Shown piece after piece: positions 19,007 to 26,493 of a stretch of DNA of 64,000 bases. Below the pieces are notes generated by a model, which made no database searches, was not told the origin of the DNA, and saw only the letters and a list, made by a program, of their open reading frames with translations. The DNA is taken from the NCBI RefSeq assembly GCF_029392855.1, contig NZ_CP113945.1, positions 1,612,001 through 1,676,000 of the forward strand, read 5' to 3'. Both the position numbers and the translations under genes were made by a program. Source of the stretch: Lactobacillus sp. ESL0680. GTDB taxonomy: Bacteria; Bacillota; Bacilli; Lactobacillales; Lactobacillaceae. Within the stretch, counting starts at the first letter, position 1. The number at the start of each line of letters is the position of its first letter.

Positions 19007-19038
19007 AAAAAAGAAGCATGTCTACTCATGCTTCTTTT
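19007..19038 (-). terminator. Terminator of tenA
   Basis: AAGAAGCATG-TCTACT-CATGCTTCTTTTTG, 10-bp stem with a T tract on either strand. Confidence 0.8.
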
Positions 19039-19050
19039 TGCTTACCATTT

Positions 19051-19713
19051 TTAAGCCCATTCTTGCTGCTCATACGCCATCTGCCAAAATTGCAATTCAT
19101 AATAGCTGCTGCGAACAAAAGCCTGCTGCATTTTTTCCCGCTCATCTGCAGAACCAGAATCAGCTAATGTATTCGTCAACTGTAAAATTCGCTGCACATT
19201 AGCTGCATACCACTCGCCATCATAGGTATCAATCCACTCTTGATAATACGAAACAGGCGAGCCACCGGTTGCTAATTTTTGCCCAATTTCTTGATACAGC
19301 CAGTAACAAGGCACAAGTGCGGCAACAGCCGGAGCGATACCATCCCTCGCTAATGTCATCTGCAAATGATTAACGTATGCATACGCGGTCGGCGCAACTG
19401 GCGTTTGCGCAATTTCAGCTGGCATAATCTGCAATTGCTTAAAAAAGTTCTCGCGCACTGCCATCTCGCTATCCTTTAAGTCCTGCGCCATTTCAAGTAA
19501 AAACTGCTCAGTCTGTTGGTCATCCGTTTTAGCTGCAATCGCACGGTGAAATTCACTAAATTGATTTAAATAATACCGGTCTTGTAATAAATAAAAGCGA
19601 AATTTGGCCAGCGGTAATTCCCCACTTTGCAATTCCTGCACAAACGGATGCTTCATACTCTTCTGCCATAGACTGCTTGCTGCTTGGTGTAATTGGTCCG
19701 TAAATTCTGTCAT
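19051..19713 (-). CDS. tenA: TenA aminopyrimidine aminohydrolase (thiaminase II)
   Basis: 220 aa, usual length. TenA hydrolyses aminopyrimidine breakdown products of thiamine to HMP, which ThiD can phosphorylate. Visible signatures are FVQELQSGELPLAKFRFYLL at the N-terminus, AALVPCYWLYQEIG with the active-site Cys, and SYYQEWIDTYDGEWYAANV. RBS AAGGAGAATAATC precedes ATG. It is transcribed alone, opposite to the thiM-thiD-thiE operon at 21.5 kb, with which it completes a salvage route. No TPP riboswitch is visible in front of it. Confidence 0.92.
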   Translation of the reverse strand: MTEFTDQLHQAASSLWQKSMKHPFVQELQSGELPLAKFRFYLLQDRYYLNQFSEFHRAIAAKTDDQQTEQFLLEMAQDLKDSEMAVRENFFKQLQIMPAEIAQTPVAPTAYAYVNHLQMTLARDGIAPAVAALVPCYWLYQEIGQKLATGGSPVSYYQEWIDTYDGEWYAANVQRILQLTNTLADSGSADEREKMQQAFVRSSYYELQFWQMAYEQQEWA

Positions 19714-19739
19714 GATTATTCTCCTTGACTACTAGTTTG

Positions 19740-20116
19740 CTTTTAATATTTAGGCATTATTAGCTCAGTAATTTATTTTATTATAAGTCTAACAATAAAT
19801 TTATTACACGTTTAAAGTGTAAAATTGTTGCTATTAAAAATACTTATTGTATTATATCTGAAGGGCAATTACGGCATGAGGAAACTAGTTTTGCTAAAGA
19901 AACGTGCGCGCAACTCATCTTAGTAAGACTACCAGTATTTACATTGCCAAATAGTCTTAAATCCAAAAGTAGCTTGCAAATAACGAATCTTGTTAACAAA
20001 CAAGGTTCGTTATTTGATGATACCCCCAGCTTGCTAATGGATAAGTGAAATTGCTAGTGCTATATTTTTGCCCCTAGTTCCTCAGCCATAATTACCATCA
20101 AACTGTAATTGATTAA
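19740..20116. other. Noncoding stretch between tenA and the permease
   Basis: No reading frame is supported. A 13-bp hairpin AACGAATCTTGTT-AACA-AACAAGGTTCGTT lies at 19982-20011 with only a weak T tract. The rest may be eroded remains of the enzyme gene whose last codons survive at 20117-20188, but I cannot align them. Confidence 0.4.
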
Positions 20117-20188
20117 GGTTTAGCCGGTGAAGGAATAACTGACGCCAAAAAAGCCGTTCAAGAAACAACGTGGATGCCCAAATATTAA
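20117..20188 (+). pseudogene. C-terminal remnant of a malolactic/malic-type enzyme
   Basis: The frame reads GLAGEGITDAKKAVQETTWM, then PKY and a stop, with an in-frame TAA directly before it. The pattern EGITDAKKAV...W.P.Y followed by the stop resembles the end of malolactic and NAD-malic enzymes. An AEC permease follows after 26 bp, the usual partner of such enzymes. The bulk of the gene is missing, so it cannot function. Identification rests on a short segment. Confidence 0.55.
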
Positions 20189-20214
20189 TTACCTACAGAA
20201 AGAGGAAACTTTTT

Positions 20215-21180
20215 ATGCAAGTCTTTTTGACATCTGTATCAAGCGTAGTTGTGATTATCTTAATCATGGCCCTCGGCTTTTTACTAAAACAATTTAATTG
20301 GATTGACGATAAGTTTGGTAGTGAAATCTCTAGTATTATCACTAAGATTGCCCTGCCAGCTTCAATCTTCACTGCTGTTATGAAAAACCTTAGCCGCGGC
20401 AGTCTTTTGCAATTATCAACCGAATTATTATTCCCAGCTTTGGGTGTGATTATCGGTTATCTTATTGCTTGGCTAAGCATTAAGGTCTTCAAAATCCGTC
20501 CTGGCCGCCGCGGAATTTTTATGAATGCCGTGGTTAATGCCAACACTATCTTTATTGGAATGCCCCTGAACATGGCACTGTTTGGCGACAAGGCCATGTC
20601 TTACTTTTTGGTATACTACATTATCAATACCGTTTCTACTTGGGCTTTTGGCGTCTTCTTAATCCAAAACGACGACCCGACTGCTAAAGATAAGAAGACT
20701 AACCACAAGATTAACTGGAAAAAGCTATTGCCAATGCCACTTGTTGGGTTCATTGTTGCTCTGGTCTGGATGTTATTAGGGATTCCCGTACCTAACTTCT
20801 TAAACTCAACGTTAACTTACGTTGGTAACTTGGTAACCCCACTGTCACTGATCTATATCGGCATTGTCCTACACGATGCTGGAATTAAGAACGTTAAGTT
20901 TGACCGCGATTCAATCTTGGCATTAATTGGTCGCTTTATTGTTTCACCAATCATTTTGATTATTTTAATTAAAATCGGAACAAATGCTGGCTTTAACTTG
21001 CCAAGCTTAATGCGCCAAACCTTAGTCGTCCAAGCAGCAACGCCAATGTTAGCTGTCTTACCAATTTTAGCCAACGAATCACACGGCGACGTTAAATACG
21101 CAACTAATATTGTGGTTGAAAGTACAATTCTCTTCATTATCGTCGTTCCGATTTTGATGACGATTTTACAATTTATCTAA
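20215..21180 (+). CDS. AEC-family permease (malate permease-like)
   Basis: 321 aa from ATG 20215 (MQVFLTSVSSVVVIILIMAL), chosen because AGAGG lies 9 nt upstream; a longer frame from 20170 overlaps the enzyme remnant and has no RBS. About ten membrane segments in two halves around a hydrophilic loop (QNDDPTAKDKKTNHK), with the AEC motif NANTIFIGMPL. AEC proteins include the malate permease MleP of malolactic loci. The remnant upstream suggests this one once served malate uptake; whether it still does is open. Confidence 0.85.
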   Translation: MQVFLTSVSSVVVIILIMALGFLLKQFNWIDDKFGSEISSIITKIALPASIFTAVMKNLSRGSLLQLSTELLFPALGVIIGYLIAWLSIKVFKIRPGRRGIFMNAVVNANTIFIGMPLNMALFGDKAMSYFLVYYIINTVSTWAFGVFLIQNDDPTAKDKKTNHKINWKKLLPMPLVGFIVALVWMLLGIPVPNFLNSTLTYVGNLVTPLSLIYIGIVLHDAGIKNVKFDRDSILALIGRFIVSPIILIILIKIGTNAGFNLPSLMRQTLVVQAATPMLAVLPILANESHGDVKYATNIVVESTILFIIVVPILMTILQFI

Positions 21181-21210
21181 TAATTAAAAATACTTACTTA
21201 AAAAACTTAC

Positions 21211-21247
21211 AAAAAGGCCAGCTCTGATAACACAGCTGGGCTTTTTT
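21211..21247 (+). terminator. Terminator of the AEC permease gene
   Basis: AAAGGCCAGCT-CTGATAACAC-AGCTGGGCTTTTTT. Confidence 0.85.
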
Positions 21248-21280
21248 ACTGCTAAAAATAACACAACATTGACTTTAACA

Positions 21281-21309
21281 TTGTATTATTCATTAAAAGC
21301 CGTTATAAT
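21281..21309 (+). promoter_or_regulatory. Promoter of the thi operon
   Basis: TTGTAT (21281-21286), 17 nt, TATAAT (21304-21309), just upstream of the TPP riboswitch. Confidence 0.7.
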
Positions 21310-21320
21310 TGGAAGCGATA

Positions 21321-21405
21321 ACACGAGGGGGGCCTTTTAGGCTGAGATGAAACACCGTTTCAGACCCTTTGAACCTGTAAGCTAATACTTGCGCGAGGAA
21401 CGTGT
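21321..21405 (+). promoter_or_regulatory. TPP (THI-element) riboswitch
   Basis: P1 is formed by ACACG (21321-21325) and CGTGT (21401-21405). Conserved THI sequences are GGCTGAGATGA, ACCCTTTGAACCTG, CTAATACTTGCG and GAGGAA. It controls the thiM-thiD-thiE operon by premature termination when TPP is bound. Confidence 0.96.
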
Positions 21406-21417
21406 CAACTACCTATT

Positions 21418-21450
21418 GCTTTGACACAATTATGTGTCAAAGCTTTTTTA
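21418..21450 (+). terminator. Riboswitch-controlled terminator
   Basis: GCTTTGACACA-ATTA-TGTGTCAAAGC plus T6, 12 nt after the TPP aptamer. The 11-bp stem is the expression platform. Confidence 0.88.
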
Positions 21451-21505
21451 TTAGTTTAAAGTCGCGGTTCGGAGGACTTCTTCAATAATTTTTAGGAGAA
21501 AGATT

Positions 21506-22294
21506 ATGCAGTTAGAATTATTAGATAAATTACGTAAAGAGAACCCCGTTGTTCTCAACGCCGCTAATTTCGTTACTGTTCAAGACGTTGCCAACGGCTT
21601 AAACGCAATCGGGGCTTCACCCATTATGAGTAGCGAAATTGATGAAACCGACGAAATGGTCAACATGGCTTCAGCTGTTGCTATCAACATGGGCAGCTTA
21701 ACTAAGCTGCAAATTGCACACATGAAAAAAATGGGTGATTTGGCTCGAGAATATCATAAGCCGATTGTACTAGATCCTGTTGCAGTTGGTGCTGTAGATT
21801 ACCGCCTTAATATTGCTCAAGACCTATTATGGAACTTCCACGTTGGCGTTATTCGTGGTAACGCTGGTGAAATTGCCGCATTAGGTGAATTTGACTGGCA
21901 ATCTAAAGGTATTGATGCTGGATCAGGAGCAGGCAACCTTGATGAGATTACTAAGGAAGTAGCCAAAAAGTACCACTGCACTGTTATTGCCAGTGGAGCA
22001 ACTGATACAATTAGTGATGGCACTAATGTTGTTCATGTTCATAATGGTACACCGCTATTCCAAGCCCATGTGGGTTCTGGCGATATGTTAACAAGTATCG
22101 TCGCTGCCTTTTGTGCAGTGACCGACAGTCGCTTCGAAGCCGCGCAAGCTGCAACGCTTGTTTTCGGTTCAATTGGACAACTAGTCGTTCAAGATCATCC
22201 CGATGTTGGCCCTGGCAGTTTTGGCATGTATCTCATGGACTATTTAGCAAAAGTGCAGGTTTCTGATATTGAAAAAATTGCTGATTATGATTAA
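21506..22294 (+). CDS. thiM: Hydroxyethylthiazole kinase
   Basis: 262 aa. It phosphorylates the thiazole moiety (HET) for thiamine salvage. Typical sequences are NFVTVQDVANGLNAIGASPIM, KPIVLDPVAVGA and the glycine-rich HVGSGDMLTSIVAAF near the active site. RBS AGGAGAAAGATT. First gene of the riboswitch operon; thiD follows after 11 bp. Confidence 0.96.
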   Translation: MQLELLDKLRKENPVVLNAANFVTVQDVANGLNAIGASPIMSSEIDETDEMVNMASAVAINMGSLTKLQIAHMKKMGDLAREYHKPIVLDPVAVGAVDYRLNIAQDLLWNFHVGVIRGNAGEIAALGEFDWQSKGIDAGSGAGNLDEITKEVAKKYHCTVIASGATDTISDGTNVVHVHNGTPLFQAHVGSGDMLTSIVAAFCAVTDSRFEAAQAATLVFGSIGQLVVQDHPDVGPGSFGMYLMDYLAKVQVSDIEKIADYD

Positions 22295-22305
22295 GGAAGT
22301 ATTTT

Positions 22306-23109
22306 ATGGCAGAAGAAATTAATTCATTCCCTCAAGTTCTGACAATCGCAGGTACAGATTCTGGCGGTGGCGCCGGCATTATGGCCGATCTGAAGACTTT
22401 TCAAATGCAAAAAGTCTTCGGCACGGCAGTTGTAGTTGCCGTTACTGCGCAAAATACACTGGGCGTTCAATCATCGCACTTGCTTCCATTGGAAATGATT
22501 GATGCACAATGTGCATCTTTAGCCGCCGACTTTAAAATCCGCGCGACAAAAACTGGGATGCTCGGCGATGCTGCTCATGTTCACCAAGTTGCTCTAAACT
22601 TACAGAAATATGACTTTGGTCCCATTACTGTCGATCCCGTCATGGTAGCCAAAGGTGGCGCTCACTTACTAAGTGAAGATGCAGTCGCCACTGTTAGAAC
22701 CGAGTTATTACCACTAGCTAACCTAGTAACGCCAAATTTACCAGAAGCACAAGTATTAACCGGAATGACCGTTACTTCTGAAAAGCAATATCCCGACCTT
22801 GCCCATTCACTGCAAGACATGGGTGTTAAGAACGTACTAATTAAGGGTGGTCATTCAAGTGCTGAAGAAGTAAGCGACTTTGCCCTTCTTGAAGACGGCT
22901 CCAGCTTCTGGGTCAGCAGTCCGCGAACCCATACCAAACGCACACATGGTACTGGTGACACTCTAGCCGCCGCAATTACTGCCCAGCTTGCTCTGGGTCA
23001 TAATCTAACCGATGCAATTAAACTTGCCAAAAAATACGTTACCAAAACAATCGAGCAGACAATCCAAGTGGGACATGGTCACGGACCACTCAACCACTGG
23101 GCTAAATAG
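22306..23109 (+). CDS. thiD: HMP/HMP-phosphate kinase
   Basis: 267 aa. It phosphorylates hydroxymethylpyrimidine twice to give HMP-PP. Signatures are TIAGTDSGGGAGIMADLKTF near the N-terminus, DPVMVAKGGAHLL, and HGTGDTLAAAITA in the catalytic anion hole. It lies between thiM and thiE in one operon; with TenA producing HMP, the set covers salvage of both halves of thiamine. No thiC or thiG is seen here, so de novo synthesis is not indicated. Confidence 0.96.
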   Translation: MAEEINSFPQVLTIAGTDSGGGAGIMADLKTFQMQKVFGTAVVVAVTAQNTLGVQSSHLLPLEMIDAQCASLAADFKIRATKTGMLGDAAHVHQVALNLQKYDFGPITVDPVMVAKGGAHLLSEDAVATVRTELLPLANLVTPNLPEAQVLTGMTVTSEKQYPDLAHSLQDMGVKNVLIKGGHSSAEEVSDFALLEDGSSFWVSSPRTHTKRTHGTGDTLAAAITAQLALGHNLTDAIKLAKKYVTKTIEQTIQVGHGHGPLNHWAK

Positions 23110-23122
23110 ATAGGAAACAATA

Positions 23123-23779
23123 ATGCAAAAGTTTAATGCAAACATGCTTCGTGCTTACTTCATTTGCGGTACTCAGGATTTACCAGCTGGTAAGACCTTG
23201 CCAGAAATCGTCGAAGAAGCACTAAAAGCTGGAATTACCGCCTTTCAATTTCGTGATAAGGGAGCTGGCTCAACTTTAAGTTCTGGTGAGCGGTTGCCAA
23301 TGGCCCAAAGACTGCACGAGCTCTGTCAACAATATCAAGTACCCTTCTTCATTGATGATGATGTTACTTTAGCTAAGGAAGTTAGTGCCGAAGGAATCCA
23401 TGTTGGCCAAAGTGATGAAGCTATTCAAAAGGTGATTAATGAAGTCGGCAGTCAAATGATCGTGGGTTATTCCTGCTCAACTCTAGCTGAAATTAAAACT
23501 GGCGATCAACTTGCTGGTATTGATTACTACGGCAGTGGACCAATCTTCACAACTCAATCTAAAGATGACGCTGACCCTGAAATTGGGCTAGCTGGCCTTG
23601 CCAATTTAGTAACTAGCAGTAAACGGCCAATCGTCGCAATTGGCGGTATCACAGTAACAGACTTACCTAATATCGCCAAAACTGGCGCTGCTGGTGCATC
23701 TGTAATCTCAATGATTGCCCAAAGCAGTGACATCAAGAATACTGTTAAAGCAATGCTTGATGCACCGTGGCAAAATTAA
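23123..23779 (+). CDS. thiE: Thiamine-phosphate synthase
   Basis: 218 aa. It joins HMP-PP and HET-P to thiamine phosphate. Signatures are FQFRDKGAG, PFFIDDDVTLAKEVSAEGIH, VGQSDEA, DYYGSGPIFTTQSKDDA and VAIGGITVTDLP of the TIM-barrel fold. RBS TAGGAAACAATA, 13 bp after thiD. Last gene of the operon. Confidence 0.96.
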   Translation: MQKFNANMLRAYFICGTQDLPAGKTLPEIVEEALKAGITAFQFRDKGAGSTLSSGERLPMAQRLHELCQQYQVPFFIDDDVTLAKEVSAEGIHVGQSDEAIQKVINEVGSQMIVGYSCSTLAEIKTGDQLAGIDYYGSGPIFTTQSKDDADPEIGLAGLANLVTSSKRPIVAIGGITVTDLPNIAKTGAAGASVISMIAQSSDIKNTVKAMLDAPWQN

Positions 23780-23800
23780 CTTATTTTCTAAATACATGTT

Positions 23801-23831
23801 TAAAATCACGCCATAGTGCGTGATTTTTTTA
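23801..23831. terminator. Terminator between thiE and the opposing membrane gene
   Basis: AAATCACGC-CATA-GTGCGTGATTTTTTT; convergent genes on both sides, used at least by the thi operon. Confidence 0.85.
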
Positions 23832-24251
23832 ATTCTTTCGTTCTTCAATAATCGTAAAGATTATTCCTAGAATTAAACTAATATTCCAATAAAATATTGA
23901 AATACCCGCGATTATTCCCAAAACATCCTGCTGAAAGACACCGTACAAACACAAAAAAATTAAGCCGGTACCTAATACTAACCATTCCATCCATTTAGTT
24001 ACTCGTGCACCAGCAGCATGTTCAATATAACTGTCGCGTTCGTCATCATCTAGCATATCTCTCTTGCCCTTTTTAATATCCTGCCAATTAAAAAGGTACC
24101 CTGAAGCACAAAGTAGTAACAATATTGCCCAAATAATGTGCTTCACTCTATATGCCGCATCTTTATCGTGAAATACTATGATTACTTCAAGTATACCCAT
24201 TACTAAAAAGAACAAACCATAAATAGCAGTGCGCAGTAATTTTTTCTTCAT
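23829..24251 (-). CDS. Small membrane protein, partner of an XRE regulator
   Basis: 140 aa from ATG 24251 (MKKKLLRTAIYGLFFLVMGI), preferred because GGAGA lies 9 nt upstream. Four hydrophobic segments; a central hydrophilic loop (KKGKRDMLDDDERDSYIEH) resembles the loop of DUF2178-like proteins often paired with small HTH regulators. It starts 2 nt after the regulator stop, so the two are co-translated. Function unknown. Confidence 0.75.
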   Translation of the reverse strand: MKKKLLRTAIYGLFFLVMGILEVIIVFHDKDAAYRVKHIIWAILLLLCASGYLFNWQDIKKGKRDMLDDDERDSYIEHAAGARVTKWMEWLVLGTGLIFLCLYGVFQQDVLGIIAGISIFYWNISLILGIIFTIIEERKN

Positions 24252-24253
24252 TA

Positions 24254-24460
24254 TCAGTTCTCCAAATATTCTTTTAAGCAAAATAAATCTTCAATACTTA
24301 TGCCAAAAAAGCATGCCAATTTATATGCTAATAACAATGATGGCTTGTATTTGCCTTTTTCTACAGAAATAATTGTTCGTTGGGTCACACCAACTTTATC
24401 AGCCAATTCCTCCTGAGTTAATTTATGTTCTAGTCGTAACTTTTTTACTAAATTTGGCAT
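24254..24460 (-). CDS. XRE-family HTH regulator
   Basis: 68 aa from ATG 24460 (MPNLVKKLRLEHKLTQEELA), with GAGATG about 8 nt before; an ATG at 24481 would add 7 residues. A single HTH (TQEELADKVGVTQRTIISVEKGKYKPS) and FGISIEDLF are typical of YvaO/Xre-like mini-regulators that control an adjacent membrane gene. It is the first gene of a two-gene unit. Confidence 0.85.
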   Translation of the reverse strand: MPNLVKKLRLEHKLTQEELADKVGVTQRTIISVEKGKYKPSLLLAYKLACFFGISIEDLFCLKEYLEN

Positions 24461-24564
24461 TATTTTCATCTCTACATTCAATTATCGATATGAAGCTTAC
24501 TTCACATGAAACTAGCTTCATATTAATTCTTTTACTGATAAAAATCAATCATAAATAAAAAATA

Positions 24565-24594
24565 CACAGCTTTATAAAAATAAAGCTGTGCATC
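24565..24594 (-). terminator. Terminator after the EIIA gene
   Basis: ACAGCTTTAT-AAAA-ATAAAGCTGT with TATTTTTTATTT following on the minus strand. Confidence 0.7.
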
Positions 24595-24622
24595 TTAAAT
24601 TCAATTATTTATAAGCGAAAAT

Positions 24623-25111
24623 CTAGTCATTCAACTTAATTATTTGTACTTCACTATTATGTATCACATTCCCCGTGACAATTTCGGAAACATCTTTAAT
24701 TAAATCCATATTAGTGTAGACAACAATTATTGTATCGTCATATCCAGCTGCCTTAACCATTTCAAGATCCATATCAGCAAGCTGCATACCTTGTTGAACA
24801 GTATCGCCTTCCTTAACCATTAATTTAAACGGTTTTCCCTCTAAATTAACCGTATCTAATCCCAGATGAATTAAAATTTCTAAATTATCTTTTGTCGTAA
24901 TCCCAATTGCATGCTTAGTCGGAAAAACGGTTGTAATCGTTCCTGCTACTGGAGCATAAATTTCGCCATTTTTTGGCTCAATAGCATACCCGTCACCTAA
25001 CATTTTTTCAGAAAAGACGTCATCTTTAACAGCGGTAATAGGAATTAATTGACCATCCACCACTGCATTAACAGAAATGCCCTTCTTTTTAAATAATTTA
25101 AACATTCTCAT
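24623..25111 (-). CDS. PTS EIIA component, glucose family
   Basis: 162 aa. It transfers phosphate from HPr to EIIB. It is a Crr-like domain with APVAGTITTVF, KHAIGITTKDNLEILIHLGL (the His of ILIHLG is the phosphorylation site) and VKEGDTVQQGMQLADMD. It probably supplies the EIIA that the EIICB at 26494-28113 lacks. Start ATG overlaps the upstream stop by one base (TAATG). Confidence 0.9.
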   Translation of the reverse strand: MRMFKLFKKKGISVNAVVDGQLIPITAVKDDVFSEKMLGDGYAIEPKNGEIYAPVAGTITTVFPTKHAIGITTKDNLEILIHLGLDTVNLEGKPFKLMVKEGDTVQQGMQLADMDLEMVKAAGYDDTIIVVYTNMDLIKDVSEIVTGNVIHNSEVQIIKLND

Positions 25112-25608
25112 TACCTACTATTCTTGACTTTCAACAATATGATTATTGCCGAACAGATACCAAATAAAAATATAAATGCAATTGAAATAACTTTAATTAA
25201 CCATTCACTATTTTCTTGCCAGCCTTTTTTAACCGAGCGTAAACTAATTAATCCGAATAATGCCAAAATTGAACAAAACAGATTACCAACTAGCAACTGA
25301 CCAATAAGCTGACAAGTCATAAAAAAGCGATAATTATGATTTTTATATAAAAAGTTATCCTTTTTCAGCCATAAATAATAACCCAAAATAAAATCAGTAA
25401 TGATAATTATTACATCCACAGCAACGTATGGTGATTTCATTATCGTCATCACATTACTTTTGGTAATTGCTACTTCTAAAATCATAAAGAAGCTAAAAAA
25501 TACTGGTATTAATAATAAAGCACAAATATATGTAATCAAAATTCTGCTGGTATTTAAATGTGCTTTATCTAAAAACTTAATTATCCAATTGTTTAATTTG
25601 CTCATCAT
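25111..25608 (-). CDS. Membrane protein between rpiR and EIIA genes
   Basis: About 165 aa with four hydrophobic segments (RILITYICALLLIPVFFSFF, VAVDVIIIITDFILGYYLW, a segment around QLLVGNLFCSILALFGLIS, VISIAFIFLFGICSAIIILL). The start overlaps rpiR by about 30 nt; ATG 25608 or 25605 (MSKLNNWIIKF) fits best, without a clear RBS. I do not recognise the family. Its place suggests a role tied to the sugar system. Confidence 0.65.
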   Translation of the reverse strand: MMSKLNNWIIKFLDKAHLNTSRILITYICALLLIPVFFSFFMILEVAITKSNVMTIMKSPYVAVDVIIIITDFILGYYLWLKKDNFLYKNHNYRFFMTCQLIGQLLVGNLFCSILALFGLISLRSVKKGWQENSEWLIKVISIAFIFLFGICSAIIILLKVKNSR

Positions 25609-26392
25609 TTTTCTTATGTTGTTTATCAACCCAAATACCAAACTTATTAATTAAAAGATCTACTAACGAATAAGCTAAGATAAAAGATACACTATTATCA
25701 TTATTGGTAAACTTAACGGTTGGATAGTAAAAATTATAATCTGACAAAGAAGCTAACTTACTTTGTTTTAAATCAGTAAAAGATACATAACGAAACTTGT
25801 TGTTAACCAATTCAAATTTACTTAACTCATCATTAATCTCGCGATTATCGCCAGTATAGGAAATAATAAATAATAGATCACCCTTTTCAGCAATTTTACC
25901 TACCATTTTCAATTCACTTAAAGCAGCAGGCAATACAATTGATGAAATACCAAAAAGTAATAATTCATGAGAAAGATAATTTGATAAAATTTGCTGAAGC
26001 CAACCCGTTGAATAAATATAAATATTATTAGCATTACTTAATTCGGTATAAAATTTATCTAAATCAAGCGACTTAAAATATTTACTCAGATTTTCAGTTT
26101 CCTTTGCTAAATCAGAGTCAAAATTATTCTTAGAATTGTCATAGTTTGCTGCCTGCTCCTGTTCTATAGAAACTTCATTTAAATAAAATTTAAGTTCACT
26201 ATAGCCGCTTAATCCTAAATGTTTGCACAAACGAAAGATTGCGGATTTAGAAACATATAATTTACTTGCTAACTCAGACAAACTTAAATTTTTACATAAT
26301 TTGGCATTATTGAGAACAAATTGAATGATCCTTATTTCAGAATCATTCAATTTGCTGCTTTTTTGATAAATTAAAGATTTTAGTTTTGACAT
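25577..26392 (-). CDS. RpiR-family sugar-phosphate-responsive regulator
   Basis: 271 aa. The N-terminal HTH_6 (NLSLSELASKLYVSKSAIFR) is followed by a SIS domain (residues about 115-240; IYIYSTGWLQQILSNYLSHE, LLFIISYTGDNREINDEL). RpiR proteins sense phosphosugars through the SIS domain. It lies between EIICB and the membrane/EIIA genes and probably governs the GH4 operon, where a TGARAAATATTTYTCA palindrome occurs. Confidence 0.88.
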   Translation of the reverse strand: MSKLKSLIYQKSSKLNDSEIRIIQFVLNNAKLCKNLSLSELASKLYVSKSAIFRLCKHLGLSGYSELKFYLNEVSIEQEQAANYDNSKNNFDSDLAKETENLSKYFKSLDLDKFYTELSNANNIYIYSTGWLQQILSNYLSHELLLFGISSIVLPAALSELKMVGKIAEKGDLLFIISYTGDNREINDELSKFELVNNKFRYVSFTDLKQSKLASLSDYNFYYPTVKFTNNDNSVSFILAYSLVDLLINKFGIWVDKQHKKNDEQIKQLDN

Positions 26393-26493
26393 TAATAAAT
26401 ATTACGCTCCATATTAAATAGTTACTTATACATTATAACTTTATTTCAATGCATAAAAGCGTTTTATTTAAATAATCCGATTAACATCTAGCC

